This document shows, one piece after another, positions 22,801 through 34,340 of a DNA stretch of 64,000 bases. A program made the position numbers and the translations under genes. The notes below the pieces were generated by a model. That model did no database searches, was not told the origin of the DNA, and was given only the letters and a program-made list of their open reading frames with translations. Each line of letters starts with the position of its first letter. The stretch's first letter is position 1. The DNA is from Pleodorina starrii. Taxonomy: Eukaryota > Chlorophyta > Chlorophyceae > Chlamydomonadales > Volvocaceae. Location of the stretch: the NCBI GenBank assembly GCA_030267565.1, contig BRXU01000009.1, positions 2,626,001-2,690,000 of the forward strand, given 5' to 3'.

Positions 22801-24403
22801 CCGGTCCTCGACACCCATAGCCTCTCCCTCGGTTGCCCACCTCTTCGCAGCCGTCCAACGTCCGTCTTCCCCATCAGCCCAGACGCCCTTTCCTAGAATT
22901 ACGAGATTGGGACCGAACTGGCACATCCCAGCCCAGCGACCCTTCCGCAACAGCGTGACCGCTGTAGTACCGAGTCCCGCGTGTTCCCTTGCGCCTTCCA
23001 GGTTCTGCCCCCTAGCTAGCGCCTTCCGCAACCCGCCCGCCCGGCCCCCCTCTTAAGCGCCCGTTCCCGAGGGCCCTCCCAGGCCCCAACGAGAACCCCC
23101 GGTGACGCACCCTGGAAGCCCTCCCGAGCCAGCTTGCGCTCCACCTCCGGGAAATCCTGAGGGCGCAGAGGCGGGGATGGGGGGTAAGGCGGGGATGGGG
23201 GTGGGCCGTCTTCTTAAGACATGACGTTGTGCAGCCGGTCGGGGCGGGTCGAGGTAAGATGTCTTGACGTGCATGTAGAAGCGGGGGCTCTGTGAGCATG
23301 TCCGTTTTGCAAGGCATAGGGACAGGGTGGGCTGCACTGTGCAGCTCGGGTTCAAATCCGGGCTCAGACAGTTTGGAGCTGTTTGAACCGCTACGGCGCG
23401 CGTTGTTGCAGGATTCCTCATTGGCCGGCGACCCCCCAGCGGCGCACCATGCGGTCTCCCTGGATGTGCTTGATGGAGCGGGAGAAGGAGGCGAAGGAGG
23501 AGGGCGTGTCGTCGGGGATCTCGTACGCCACCTTCTTCTTACCGCGGGTGAACAGCGTCACCTCGTGGCCCGCCTCCACGAGCTGGCGGGCCAGGTACAG
23601 CCCGATGAAGCGGGTGCCGCCTGGCAGGCACCAGGCAGCGAGTGAGCGGAGCAAAGTTGCCTTGGGCTGGGTTGTTCTGGCTGGTAGGCGATGGCGGTGG
23701 GTTTCATGGAGTACGCAACGGTGCTGGTTGGAGGGCTAACGGTTTTCGCAATGTCAGGCAGTGAGGTGGTACTTAGAGGCTGGGGGTCTGGAAACAACTG
23801 GCCAACTAGGGGGAAAGGCGCGCTTGGCGGAGGGGCGTGGAGGGAGGCCCGCTCCGGAGCTGACGGAAAGGATGCTGGAAGCCTCAGGTGCGCCAAACTA
23901 TGTGGGCTGATCAGGGCTGGCGTAACAGATGGAGCTGCCCGCACAACTGATCGTCGAGGTGCAGGGTGCGGGAACGGGGGCTATGCAGGGGGCCAGGACG
24001 GCGAGCGCCTCGTACCCATCATCAGAATCTTCTTTGGCTCCACAGAGCTGCTGCTGCTGCTGCTGCTGGAGGGAGCGCTCTCCACCTGCTCCCGCCAGTT
24101 GGCGTAGCGCGCGGCGACGCAAACCTGCGCACCATGACGAATGGCACCTGGTCGCTGAGCGCAAATGCTATGAAGGCGACTAAGTAACAAGATCGTAATA
24201 AATGCGAGGTTGTGATACACATCTTGCACGTTATATGCATGGATCACATCGCCGTGCAAGCAATGACGACCTAACGGCTACACTTGCCGACCCGCGCTCT
24301 GGTAAAAGATCCCCAAACGCATAATACAAACCTGCACACGCCGCGATGCAGCCTTGGGGCGCACGGCCGCGCAGCGCGCATTCTTCTGAGCGGCGACCTG
24401 CAT
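19874..24403 (-). CDS. CSP41B: Chloroplast stem-loop binding protein CSP41b (RAP38-type)
   Basis: Nine exons (24403-24332, 24124-24016, 23620-23448, 23156-23111, 22165-21996, 21668-21495, 21100-21016, 20496-20336, 20071-19874), 395 residues. CSP41 proteins are atypical short-chain dehydrogenase/epimerase-fold proteins that bind, stabilise and can cleave chloroplast RNAs, and associate with plastid ribosomes. The match to plant CSP41b is near-continuous: GGTRFIGLYLARQLVEAGHE, VVYDINGREAVEVEPVL, YIYCSSAGVYLKND, RPVYIYGPLNYNPVEEWFFH, QLGHVKDLATAFVKVLGN, FDFGKDKPFPMRDQHFFASV and KDFGRGTFRKEPNF. The Rossmann glycine motif is split by intron 2. Exon 1 (MQVAAQKNARCAAV) plus the start of exon 2 form the transit peptide; a Ser run precedes the mature domain. 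A poly-Ala tail ends the protein. It is followed by the reductase-like gene on the same strand, 280 bp upstream. Intron 7 carries GTGCGTGTCG-type repeats. Confidence 0.95.
20513..20637. repeat. GTGCGTG-type imperfect repeats in CSP41b intron 7
   Basis: Alternating GTGTCGGTGCGT and GGTTGGTGCGT-like units fill much of the intron between CSP41b exons 21016 and 20496. No coding role is apparent. Confidence 0.75.
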
Positions 24404-24668
24404 CCTTATCTTGGTCGCGCGAACAAACTAATGACCAGCGACACTGTCGACGTTCAGCTCACCGATCGACAGGTTATTCTGATAAAGAAAGTTAGTATAC
24501 CGATGCTTTAAAACGCTGTAGGAGGTTTCAAGCTGTTGTACAACCACCTGTCGTCCACGCTCTCGGATATGTCAGCTCGTTTTACTCATATCAAGCATTT
24601 TCAAGCTGCGAAGACACTAAACTCTTGCGGTCACTCAATTTATTACAACTCCTCTCAAAACAAATTGA

Positions 24669-24673
24669 TTACA
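24669..24673 (-). terminator. TGTAA polyadenylation motif of the reductase-like gene
   Basis: TTACA on the plus strand reads TGTAA on the minus strand, ten bases after the stop codon at 24683. A second copy lies near 24644. Only about 280 bp separate this stop from the CSP41b start, so a short 3' UTR is expected. Confidence 0.5.
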
Positions 24674-24682
24674 AACATTCGA

Positions 24683-27600
24683 CTACACAGCGCCGACCTC
24701 CCGCAGCAGGGCGGTGTGCAGCGGGCAAGGGTCCGGCTGGCCTGCCGCCAGAGCCTTTTGCGTAAGCCCGTAGAACCAGCCATTCCGCCAGGGGAACTGC
24801 GAGGCGGGAGAGGCAACGGGCGGGGCCATATTGGGGCCAGTCAGGGCCGGGCCGAGAGAGCACACGCACACGGAACAAAACATCGCCGCGGATGGAAGAA
24901 AGCTCTCTCCCCACCGCATTCCATCCTCCCTGTGTCCCGGACGCCATCCCAAGTCCTCGACAGAGCACAGAGTCGCCGCCAACTCACCTCCTTGACCGCC
25001 GTGGGGAAGTGCGCCACGGAGCGTGCGTACGCGTTGAGCCGCTCCACCTCGCCCCCCACCAGCTTCACCCCCAGCGCCGCCGCGCCCGCCGAACAGAGCT
25101 CCCGAATCAGCTCCGAAACCTCGGCGGTGTGCTGCGCCTCCACCTGCCCCACGCTGGCCTTGTGCTTGGCGCCCACCAACATGAAGGCGCTGAGGGGGGA
25201 CAGGGGGAAGGGACAGGGGAGGTACGGGGGTAGACAGACGGACAGGCAGGCCACGTAAGGAGGTGGCACGTATCGGAAGTTGACAGGGAGGGCCGGTAGG
25301 GAGGGGCTTGTTGGGTATGAACAGGCAGCCTTAGGGCGGTATGGATCGTACGGCAACGTCGTGGCGCACACGCGGCTGCACTGGCAAGCGTCAGCCCCCT
25401 CCCTCTTTTAAGTCCCCTTCTTTCCCCTCCTGGGACAGTGCCCATTCCGGAGCGCGCACCTGATCCAAACCAGCTTCTCCAGCATGGCGCGCTTGAAGTC
25501 GTCCTTGCCCAGCACCTGCAGTACAAAGTACGGCGCAGTACGGCGAGTACAGTACGGCAGGATGCCAAAATCACCGTGTGTAGGACACGGGCAAAGCATT
25601 GTGATCGAGGCAACACGGCCCCGCCGTTCGCACACTCAAGAGTACGGTACATCGCCTGTACAGCTTTTTGGGGCTGATGGACCGCCGACGCGACACGACA
25701 CGACTCGACACGACACGGCACAACACGACACGACGCATGCCACTCAGTGAAACCACCCCAGACACGCACCGATACACCGATACACCCAGGATCCCACCTG
25801 GCAGCTCAAGCCCCCGGAGTGCAGACGATCCGCGACCGCCTGCGCGTGCTTGCCGTAAGCTGCGCCGCCGCCGCCACCGATGGGACCACCAGCGGCCGCA
25901 GCGCAGTACAAATGCAGCGGAAATCCAAGAGGTCAGCGGGAGGCCATCGGAACGAAAGGGGTGCGGTGTAAGTGAGGGGCGCCTACCGTACCGGAGGACG
26001 ACACACCAGGGGCTCACAGAGGGCGCGTTTCCCGGCCCGTTCGCCAAGGGCTGCTGCGCACGTGTTGAGAGCCGCAGACAGCTGCTGCTGCTGCTTCAGG
26101 CACCGACCCGGCTCCGGAGAAAGGCGCTCCGAAACCCCCACCGACCCACCGGCAGTCAGTCCCTCCGGGTTGACGTCCGTCTTCCCGTCGGTGGGCTTGT
26201 CGCCCTTCTTAGCCACCGCAAAATACACCAACACCTGTCGAAAATCGGAATGAATGAAGGAATGAATGAATGAAGGAAGGAAGGAAGGAAGGAAGGAAGG
26301 AAGGAAGGAAGGAAGGAAGGAAAAAAGGAAGGAAGGAAGGAAGGAAGGGGCGGTGTCAGCCCCGGGGAGCAGTGCCCGGAGCGCTGCAGGTGAGCGGACA
26401 CCGCTTGCATACCAGCACCTCCAAACCCACGCCCCAGACCCACAGCCCACCCTCTAAGAGGCATCCCTCGGCAACTGTGGGCAGGGATATGGGATGGTGG
26501 GATGGTGGGATGCTGGACTCATGGACGACCCCTTTCACCGCGCCGCGTCCCAACCAGGTCCCGTCACGATGTCGACTCATGTCAAGCCCCAACCCCAACC
26601 CCAAGCCCAAACACTAAAACCCTAAAACCCCAGCCCGGCCGCATCCCTCCTCTCGCACCTGGGTGTTCTCCCCCATACCCCGCTCGTCAAGCCAGGGCTG
26701 CAACATGCCGTTCTGGATGAACACCAGGTCTGCGGAGGAGAGGGACGCGCGAGGCGGCTTGATTGTGGTTGGTCTCTAGCAGGGTTCCTTGGATAACGGA
26801 GAAGGGAGATCTCTCGCTCGCGTAACTCATGAAAGGGAGAGGCAAGTGACCCGTGGATTAGTGCGGTCGAAACACGGGGCGGCGAGGCTCTGCCGCAGAT
26901 GCTACCGGTCTGCGAAGTGCGGCGCCTGGCTCTGGCTCTTGTTCGGGTATTGGTGCACGACTTCCAAATATGAGCTTCCAATCTGATCTGGTACTTTGCC
27001 TCAGATCCGATCTTATCTGGTCTGATCTTACTCACCGCTGCGCCGCTCCGGAGGCGTCAAGTCCACCACGGCCTGCGCGGGGGGGCCACCACGACCACCA
27101 CCAGCGGCGAACAGCGTGTCCACAGGTCAGGGCGGGGCGGGGCGGGGCGGGGAGCGCCAGCACAGCACAGCACAGCACAGCACAGCACAGCACATGCTAG
27201 TACCGCTACCCGGTCCTGTGGGGCGGCCAGTCAAGTGCTGTCGCAGCAGCTGGTTCCCACCTGCAGGTCGTCATTCCGGGTGCACACCACGATGGGTCCA
27301 GGGGGGCCGGCCACGGCCTGGCCCCGGGTCACCACCACCTGCGCGGCGCGTCATGGGGTGGTTGGGCTCTCTTTAGGGGCAGCAACTATGGGGGAGGCGG
27401 GAGGACCGAAAGGAGGGGCTAAGAGCCGCGCAGCCAACGAGACCAGTCATCGCGGCGACGGAAAACGGGGTGGTGGCCTGGTGTGCGAAGGAGGTGCATT
27501 ATGCCGAGGCCGGGGGGAAACGGTGGCGACGCATGGGGCGGGAGGCCAGGCTTGGATTGGACAAGCGGCCTCAGGAGGGGCAAGGCTTGGGAAGGGGCGG

Positions 27601-28260
27601 CGCAACGCCCCATACATGCAAACCATGCAGGCGCCCAACCGGCGCCCAACCCCGCCGCGTGCACTCCGGGGGGCCTCCGTGCGAAGAGGTCGGCGTGGTT
27701 AGGTACGCGGCGCAGAAGAGGTAAGACGCCCCCAGCAGCAGCAGCCGCGGCTGTAGAGAGCCACCGACGACATTCTGAAAACCGTGTGGGCCCTCCGTCC
27801 CATCTCTGCGGTTTCTTCCTCATGCGTTCATGGCCCCCTGCCGCCCTGGGTGGCTGCCCTGCACACGCGTGCTTACGTCTCCGCCGGGTCCCATCTCTGC
27901 GAGGGCTTGGCCCACGCGGCCGCCTCCGACGATCGTGAAGACCTACGTGGGGGCGCGGGGGAGGGGCATCGTTGGGGCTGGGTCCGGAGGCGTGGGGAAG
28001 GAGTCACGGAAGGGCAGGAAAGGGGCCTGGAACCTTCGCCCTGGAGTGCCGTTACTAAGCGCGAAGATGCGTCTCGCGGCGAAGCCGTCGCGACTGACGA
28101 CAGTCGCTAGTTTGCGCAGCTTTAGCTTTTAGTTTTCGCTTGAATATAATACGCTATGTGGTTGCGCCTAATTGCGCGCGCGGATTGGAGCAAGTCGAGC
28201 AGCGACTGAATGACCAAGACAAACCTGCTGCGAGACGGGCGCGGAGGCGTTGCAGACCAT
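24683..28260 (-). CDS. Ketopantoate-reductase-like Rossmann dehydrogenase
   Basis: Ten exons (28260-28225, 27942-27877, 27338-27261, 27072-27036, 26729-26659, 26234-26150, 25859-25798, 25515-25460, 25189-24988, 24796-24683), 268 residues, all phases consistent. The N-terminus has a dinucleotide-binding motif (FTIVGGGRVGQALAEMG) that begins only 13 residues from the start, so no targeting peptide. Then come VVCTRNDDLQAVVDLTP, DLVFIQNGMLQPWLDERG, VLVYFAVAKKGDKPTDGK and, in a helical C-terminal domain, LGKDDFKRAMLEKLVWISAF and GQVEAQHTAEVSELI. The layout (Rossmann fold, Q/H-NGM segment, helical domain with a conserved Lys near KLVW) resembles PanE/ApbA and the 6-phosphogluconate dehydrogenase C-terminal superfamily. 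The true substrate is unknown; ketopantoate reduction is only one possibility. The protein is a little shorter than bacterial PanE (~300). It is probably cytosolic. Intron 5 contains a GGAA tetranucleotide run. Confidence 0.75.
26252..26348. repeat. GGAA/GAAT tetranucleotide microsatellite
   Basis: About 95 bp of GAAT then GGAA units, with one AAAA interruption, in intron 5 of the reductase-like gene. The strand asymmetry (purine only) may favour triplex formation. Confidence 0.9.
27130..27193. repeat. GGGCGG run followed by CACAG pentanucleotide repeat
   Basis: A GGGGC-type run (27130-27152) is followed by seven CACAG units (27160-27193), both in intron 3 of the reductase-like gene. Confidence 0.85.
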
Positions 28261-29141
28261 CCTAGCGGTCCGAATATGGTGCACAGGAGCACGCGACTTG
28301 AATGCGAAAGTCGACGCGCTTACACGAGAAGCAAGCATTTGCGCGCTGAGAGCTAGGACAAGTACAAGCTGCTCCTGTATTGCTATCTAGTTATTGCCAA
28401 GATTGTAAGCTGAATTTAGCAGTCACACCACAACCTTGTGAACCCTGATGACGACCGATCTGAGGTTTGTGGACGAGCATCAGTGCTGCATCGCAACTTG
28501 TCAGACTTTGATGAGCAAGGGTGCCCTACTACTTTTGACTACTTGCCGAGAGGGATGAAATGCGCTTCGGGGAGTTCGGGCAACCGGGATTTCAGACGGC
28601 TTAGTTCCGTCAGTTGGAAGTTGTTGGAAACCTGTCACCGTCTTTTCGCTGTGCAGCGCTTCAGCACGTTCTGCCCCTGGGGTTCCCCTGGTAGTGCCAT
28701 CTCGGAGAAAACTCTGGTTACTGCGCGATGCACGCCAAGTGCCAGCTTTGGGCTTCGGACGGGACACGGGGACAGCGCGATCCTATGGTTCCACTGCAAA
28801 CCGATTTATTCACGACTGTCCTTCACCCTCAGACACAGAAGACAAAACCCTGCAATTATACCGTCACGAAACACCTGTTTGAGCAACATTATCCTAGTCG
28901 ATTCCGGGCAGTTTGTTCACTGACTTCATGGCGGCTCCGAAACAAATGCAAACAACGAAGTATGCTCGATAATACAAGAAGAAGTCATAATAATTTGCAC
29001 GCTGTTAATACTGCATGAAAAGCTCGCCTTCCTGCTCGCAGCTCAGCCGGCGGACTGTCAACGCAATTGCAAAACCGTTCAAGCAAGCACTCGCCCCTGA
29101 TACCAAAAAGATGACATAGGATCAACCGAGGATATTGTATA
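28261..29141. promoter_or_regulatory. Divergent intergenic region
   Basis: 881 bp separate the start of the reductase-like gene (minus) from the start of the unrecognised membrane protein (plus). Both 5' UTRs and promoters should lie here. The middle is relatively AT-rich. A plus-strand open frame (28438-28923) has no homology I recognise and no splice context; I treat it as chance. Confidence 0.45.
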
Positions 29142-32100
29142 ATGACGAAAATGGCATGTTATGAACTGCTTCAGGCCAGACGTGCGTCGCTGCAGTCCCC
29201 AGCGGCGACCGCCCGGGAGCCGGGGCGGCGGCCATCGGTGTGCAGTAACACTATCTGTCGAAGACAGTCGCGACGGCGTAGTCTTGCGGTGTCATGCAAC
29301 TCCTCCGGCCCCCAGCAGTGGCGCACCGTACCGACTCATCAGCAGTACGGCACGCAAAGGTACGACACTTTTACTGCACTGCAATCCGCCACGACCGCCG
29401 CCGCAGTTCGGGGGCGCTCGCTGCACCCCCTGTAACGAATGACAGCCCTTGCGGACGCAAGCCTCAGACGCTTGCAGAGGCACGCAGCTGCACGAATCTT
29501 GATGTTTGCCTAATGAAATGCAGCAACCCGTCCCTGCCCTCCCCTTCCCTGCGCACACCGTGTGCCCCTCACCCCTTTCGAAAGGCAACCCCTTTTGCCG
29601 TAACCGGTGCGCAGCAGCGAACGCACTAACACAACCGCGCACCCGCACAGAACGGCTGACGCCTCCCCACGTCGGCGCGGTCTGCTCTGCTGCAAAGACA
29701 CGCACACAAATCGTGTCACCTGCCGCATCAGCGCTCGTCCGCCTACGTCCCGCACCCCTCCCCCTCCGTGCGTGCCTCCAGGCGGCCAGGGCCAGGGCCA
29801 GTAGCAGACGGCGATGGCGGGCTGCCCGGACCGGTTGTGGCTGCCGGGTGGGTCCTGGCAGCGATGATCGCATTCAACTTCCTGCGAGCTATCGTGCTGA
29901 TGTGGGTCCGCAGCCAGCCCCGGCGGCCCCTCCTGCCACCGACACCAGCACCGACGGCAGCAGCAGCAGAGGCACAAGCACCGACAGACGCACCAGCCTC
30001 GCCGGGGTTGGCGTCGGGCGCGGATCCGGAGCCAGGCTCGGCGGGCGCCGCAGGCGGGCAAACGAGGCCGGCGGCGGCCGAATCCGCCCCGGGCACGTCG
30101 GCGTCGAAGTCGCTTCCCGCAACCGCAGCACTGACTCCAGGTCTGGCGTCGGCGGCGTCCATGTCGCCGCTAGCACCGGCGATGGAAGACATGGCGTCGG
30201 CGTCGGCGTCGGTCTCCGACAGGGTGGCGGCAGCTTCGGACTCGGCGGCAGCGGCGACGGCGGCGGCGGAGTCTGGTGGCGGGTCGCTGCAGGTCGCCAA
30301 CTATCAGCTGCGGCCCCGGGGCAGCAAGGCAGGTGCTGCTGTGGGGCTGCTCGGGCTGCTCGGGAGGACGTGCTGCTGCAGATAGGCCTGCGGGGCACAT
30401 GGGGACATGGCGGGTGCGGGCGGTGACGGGAGGTGACGGGCCATGTGGGCAAGGGGCGGGCCTGGTTGGTTAGTGTCGGTTGAACACCACCACACCGCCA
30501 ACCATCGCAGTACGGCAATCAGGCCACGGCGCCCTCCGGGGAGCCTCACAGTGCAAACAGGCAAGCAGCCGGTTGATCGATGGGCGGCTGAGCGCACCGT
30601 TTGTAGTACCGGAAGTACGGCGCATTGCAACCACCCACCGCCCGTGCAACCACCCACCAATGTCCCACCTCACCCACCGCCGCCGCCGCATCGCGCCACA
30701 CCCTCTCTCCCTCTCTCATTGCCCTCGACTGCCGAAACGCTTACCGGTCGATCCGTCCTTCTTCCCCAAAAAAACACACGCCGGTCTCTTCCGCCCGATG
30801 GCGCGCAGTCGGGCAACAACCTGGGTCGGGTGGTGCTCTGCGCGACGCTGGATCCTGATCCCGAACCTGGATCCGATGCCGGGCCCGGACCTGGATCAGC
30901 ATCTGGATCCGGATCCGCATCGAGATCTGGATCTGGACTTTCCGGATCTGGGAATCGAGCGCCCTGGAGGACCCTCGAGTGGCACCAACGTGGGTTTGAG
31001 CGACCGGGTGTGTCTGTGTGTGTCTGTGTGTGCCTGTGTGTGTAGGGTAGGGAGTCAAAGGGCTTAGGTTTTAGAGTTTTAGATGGCGGCGGAGTTCATA
31101 AATCATAACTGCCATACCGTAACACCCAATGTCAGCAAGCTCCGCTTTGCCTACTTCCTTTCCGCTGTCGCCGTCCGCTGTAGCCGTTACGGGGGTCATG
31201 CACTTCTGGGGTCACACATTTACGGGCCTTTCGCGGAAAGGCACTCGCGGGCGGGCTTCTGAGCTGGAGATTTAAAACCTCAGCTCCCATCCTCTGCATT
31301 ACCAAGGCCCATACCGGTTCTTCTTGCGCTCTGCCGCAGGCTTCTGGCAGCCGTTGATCAGCAAGTACGCGGACACGCCGGAGGAGAGGGTCACGGGACT
31401 TCTCCTGCTGTACGGCAATTCTGTACTGCACGTACTGGAGGTAAGGCGTAGGGCAGGTAGGGGCCGGGTCACAGGCCGTCACAGGGGATCGGTGCGACGG
31501 GAATTCGCTGTGGTCTCGGAGGAGGAGAGGACAGCCCACCACACAAGACAAAACCCGCTGCCATGCCAAACCCGTTATAGCCGTTATCGCCGGGTCAGAG
31601 CCGGAGGCCGGGCCGGGCCCCTTGCATCGTGCAGCCTGCTGCCCTCGAAGCACTCCGCCGTACATTTACCATTGATCTGCCGTACATGTTCCTGCCGTAC
31701 CCCAGGGGGACAACAACCAGCTGTTTGCGTTGCTGCGGGAGCTGCGACCCCAGGAGTCCCCGGGGGCGCACCGGCTGCAACAAATTCGGGTATGAGAAAA
31801 GCGACTTGGTGAGGGAGGCCTGTAGCAGGCCCGCTCGGATGATACAGGCAGTTGTAGCATACACAAAGGTCGGCTAGGGTAGTAAAGCTGGTTGTTGCAG
31901 GCATAAAGAGTGCCGACGGCGCCTCACGCCCCGCCTGGGCTACCTCAGTTTACTAGACAAGGCGCTGCCCTTTGTACTGCCGCCATCCTGCTGCTGTGCC
32001 CACCTCGTCACCCTCCGGAAGCCGCTCCGGAACCTGCTGCCCCAACGAGCCCTCCCATCCAAGATCCAAGACCCTCACGCCCCGGCCCCCTTTTTCCACC

Positions 32101-34191
32101 CCCGCCCTCACGCCCCCGCCCCAGGTGCCCTGCTACATTCTGGACTTGCGGGAGCGGCTGTTTGGCCAGTGGATGTGCGCGGCGACCCAGCGACCCACGG
32201 GTCGGAGCCGGGCGCTGCGCGCGGCGCTGCGGTCGCCGGCAGGTGCCAACGACGTAACAGGAGCCTTGGGCGTCGGCATGATGGGCGTGGGCATGGCAAA
32301 GGGACCCGGCATAGGCGGTGCCGCGGCCGCTGCCGCCGGTGTGTCCGGGGAGTCGCTGCTGCCGCCGCTGCCGGGCGCGGATGGCGTCCCAGGCTCAGGC
32401 GTTGCAGCGCCCGAGGCGCCGCCGCCGGACCAACAGTAAGCCACGGGGGCGGACGGCGTCGCACAGTGCTGAAGCCGTTCTGCCCTCATCTGGGCGGTAG
32501 TGCTGTTTGCAAGTTGGGATTGTCTGGCCGTGCAATCTTGCCATGCCATGCAATCTAGCCACGCTGTTATCCGCGTCTGTTATACGCTTATACCGATATC
32601 CAATTGCAGGCTGACCGAATCCCCAGAGTTCCTGCCTTGCTGAGTTCGGATCACAAGCCCTGTCCTGCTGCAATCGGAATACGGTATATGCGATCGCAGG
32701 CTGGTCAGCCGCATCCAGCAGTTGGAGCTGTTTGTTAAATTCGTGGGTCCCAAGCTGTCTGCACTGGCGACGCAGGTGGGTGGGTGAGGTTTTGACAGTT
32801 GACAGAGGCCAGTGCGGCGGCGTGCTGCGCTGCGCTGTGCTGCGCCGTGCTGTGCTGTTCTGTGCTCAGCTGCGCGATACCAGACTGTGCTGTGCTACCG
32901 TATACTGCGCGGTGCTTCGAGTTCATTTTAAATATTGGCGGCGGCCTTGGAGAGAAGGAGCGCAAATTCGGCTCCGGGGGCGACGTGCAGCGGGGAGCGG
33001 GGCGAGTGGGCTTTCGGTGGCTTGCTGCGGACGTCAAGCTACGGTCCTGCCCCTTCCCCTCCTCCAACAAACCCAACCTTACGAACTCGCAGGAGGCGCT
33101 GACCCAGGCCCTGCGGAACCTGCACGACTTCGACACCACCACCCCGCCGGAGGACGTGGTGGCGTCCCTTGCGACGGACCCGGTGAGTCGGCGGCGGTGG
33201 CGGACCGACCCATGGGTCGGTGGACTCGCACGTGTGGGTGCGTTGCCCATCGCCTGGCGTTGATGCGGGATCCGTTCCGCAAACCCCATAAGACCAACCC
33301 TCTCCGTATCGCACCAACCCGCCACACCCAACTCACCGCACCGCATCTCCTCTCCCACCGCTTCCCCGCGCCCTCCTCCCCCGCCCTTCTTTCTTGCCCT
33401 CGCGCCCCACGTGCCCAAACCCTTCTCGCTGCCAGCTGGCCCCCGCGCTGCACGACTTCGTCAACTCCTTTGACGCCGACTACCATCGGTACGTCTCGCT
33501 GTTGGCGATGGTTTCGGAGCTGGAGGCGGAGCTGGAGGCGGTGTCGACCGGCGACGATGCTGACGTGGGCGGCGGGGCGCGCATCGTGGCACGCGCTGCG
33601 TCGCTGGCGGGCGAGATCCGGCACTTGGCTCGATTCTACGATGAGCACGTGAAGCGGGACCTCAAGGTACGGCTACCGTATACGACTCGGCTTGGGTATA
33701 TTAGGGTACGGAAAAAAGTAATCAGATTGGGCTGAGCCTGGCCGTGTGGGGTGCCATATTTTCTTGAGGTGCGACTGCCGAGTATAAGAAAGTGGCCCGG
33801 GTAGCCGTTCGCGTGGTCCTATCCGGGCTCGATGGGCATGGGGGAGGGGGGCGGGATGTCAGTCAACAGGGGTTCCAGCCGAAGCCGCCGCTCGAGGTCC
33901 GCCGAGGTCCGGCCGAAGCCGCCGCTCTTGCCCCATCCATGACTTTTCGAGCCCTGTCGACTTGGAGCTCCGGCCCTCGCCCACCATCGCGCGCTCCTCA
34001 ACGCGCGCGTCCAGAACTCCAGATCCTTAACCTTTTCGTGCCAGCGCCGCAGCTTTAGCTTCCTGGTACCTGTTCGTTTGGGCCTTCAGGAGGCGATGGC
34101 GCAGCGGGAGGAGGAGCGCCGCATCCGGGGGGCCGACGAGGTGGCGCGGCGGCTGTCGCGGGGTATGCGGCTGCGAGTGAACAGCGAGTGA
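29142..34191 (+). CDS. Unrecognised protein, probable plastid membrane anchor and coiled-coil tail
   Basis: Nine exons (29142-29359, 29782-30332, 31340-31440, 31706-31789, 32125-32435, 32700-32775, 33093-33182, 33436-33666, 34090-34191), 587 residues, phases consistent. I do not recognise the family. Residues 1-75 are basic and Ser/Arg/Gln-rich like a chloroplast transit peptide. One strong hydrophobic segment follows (VVAAGWVLAAMIAFNFLRAI, about residues 85-105). Next is a ~140-residue Ala/Pro/Ser-rich, probably disordered region, then conserved-looking helical stretches: FWQPLISKYADTPEERVTG, LLLLYGNSVLHVLE, VPCYILDLRERLFGQWM, RIQQLELFVKFVGPKLSALA and a C-terminal helix region (HDFVNSFDADYHRYVSLLAM, RIRGADEVARRLSRGM) with coiled-coil character. 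It may be an envelope or thylakoid protein with a stromal helical domain. Intron 2 is about 1 kb and could hide a further exon near 30800-30990. Confidence 0.65.
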
Positions 34192-34335
34192 GGGACGGCA
34201 GCCGCGGCACCAGTGGCGGTCTCGTGAGGGTCGTCTGTGGAGATGCTGGCATGGTTAGGATGCGCGCGCGTAACGGTCTGTGCCGCTATGGCACTCTGCG
34301 CTCCTGCTTTTTTTTGGCTGGAGCTAGGACATGCT

Positions 34336-34340
34336 TGTAA
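34336..34340 (+). terminator. TGTAA polyadenylation motif
   Basis: TGTAA lies about 145 bases after the stop of the unrecognised membrane protein gene, a typical distance for a 3' UTR end. Confidence 0.5.

Noticed and set aside
23340..23372. tRNA T-arm-like GGGTTCAAATCCGGG
   Set aside because: The stem does not pair properly and no acceptor, D or anticodon arm is present. It lies in a CSP41b intron.
28438..28923. 161-codon plus-strand frame between divergent genes
   Set aside because: No homology or splice support, and it sits in a probable promoter region.
30785..30990. Possible extra exon (starting SGNNLGRVVLCATLDPD) in the 29142 gene
   Set aside because: Its phase does not fit the flanking exons, whereas direct splicing 30332 to 31340 is in phase. 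It could still be an alternative exon.
31902..31940. Acceptor and short frame at GCATAAAGAG
   Set aside because: In the required phase it gives an immediate TAA. The acceptor at 32124 keeps the frame.
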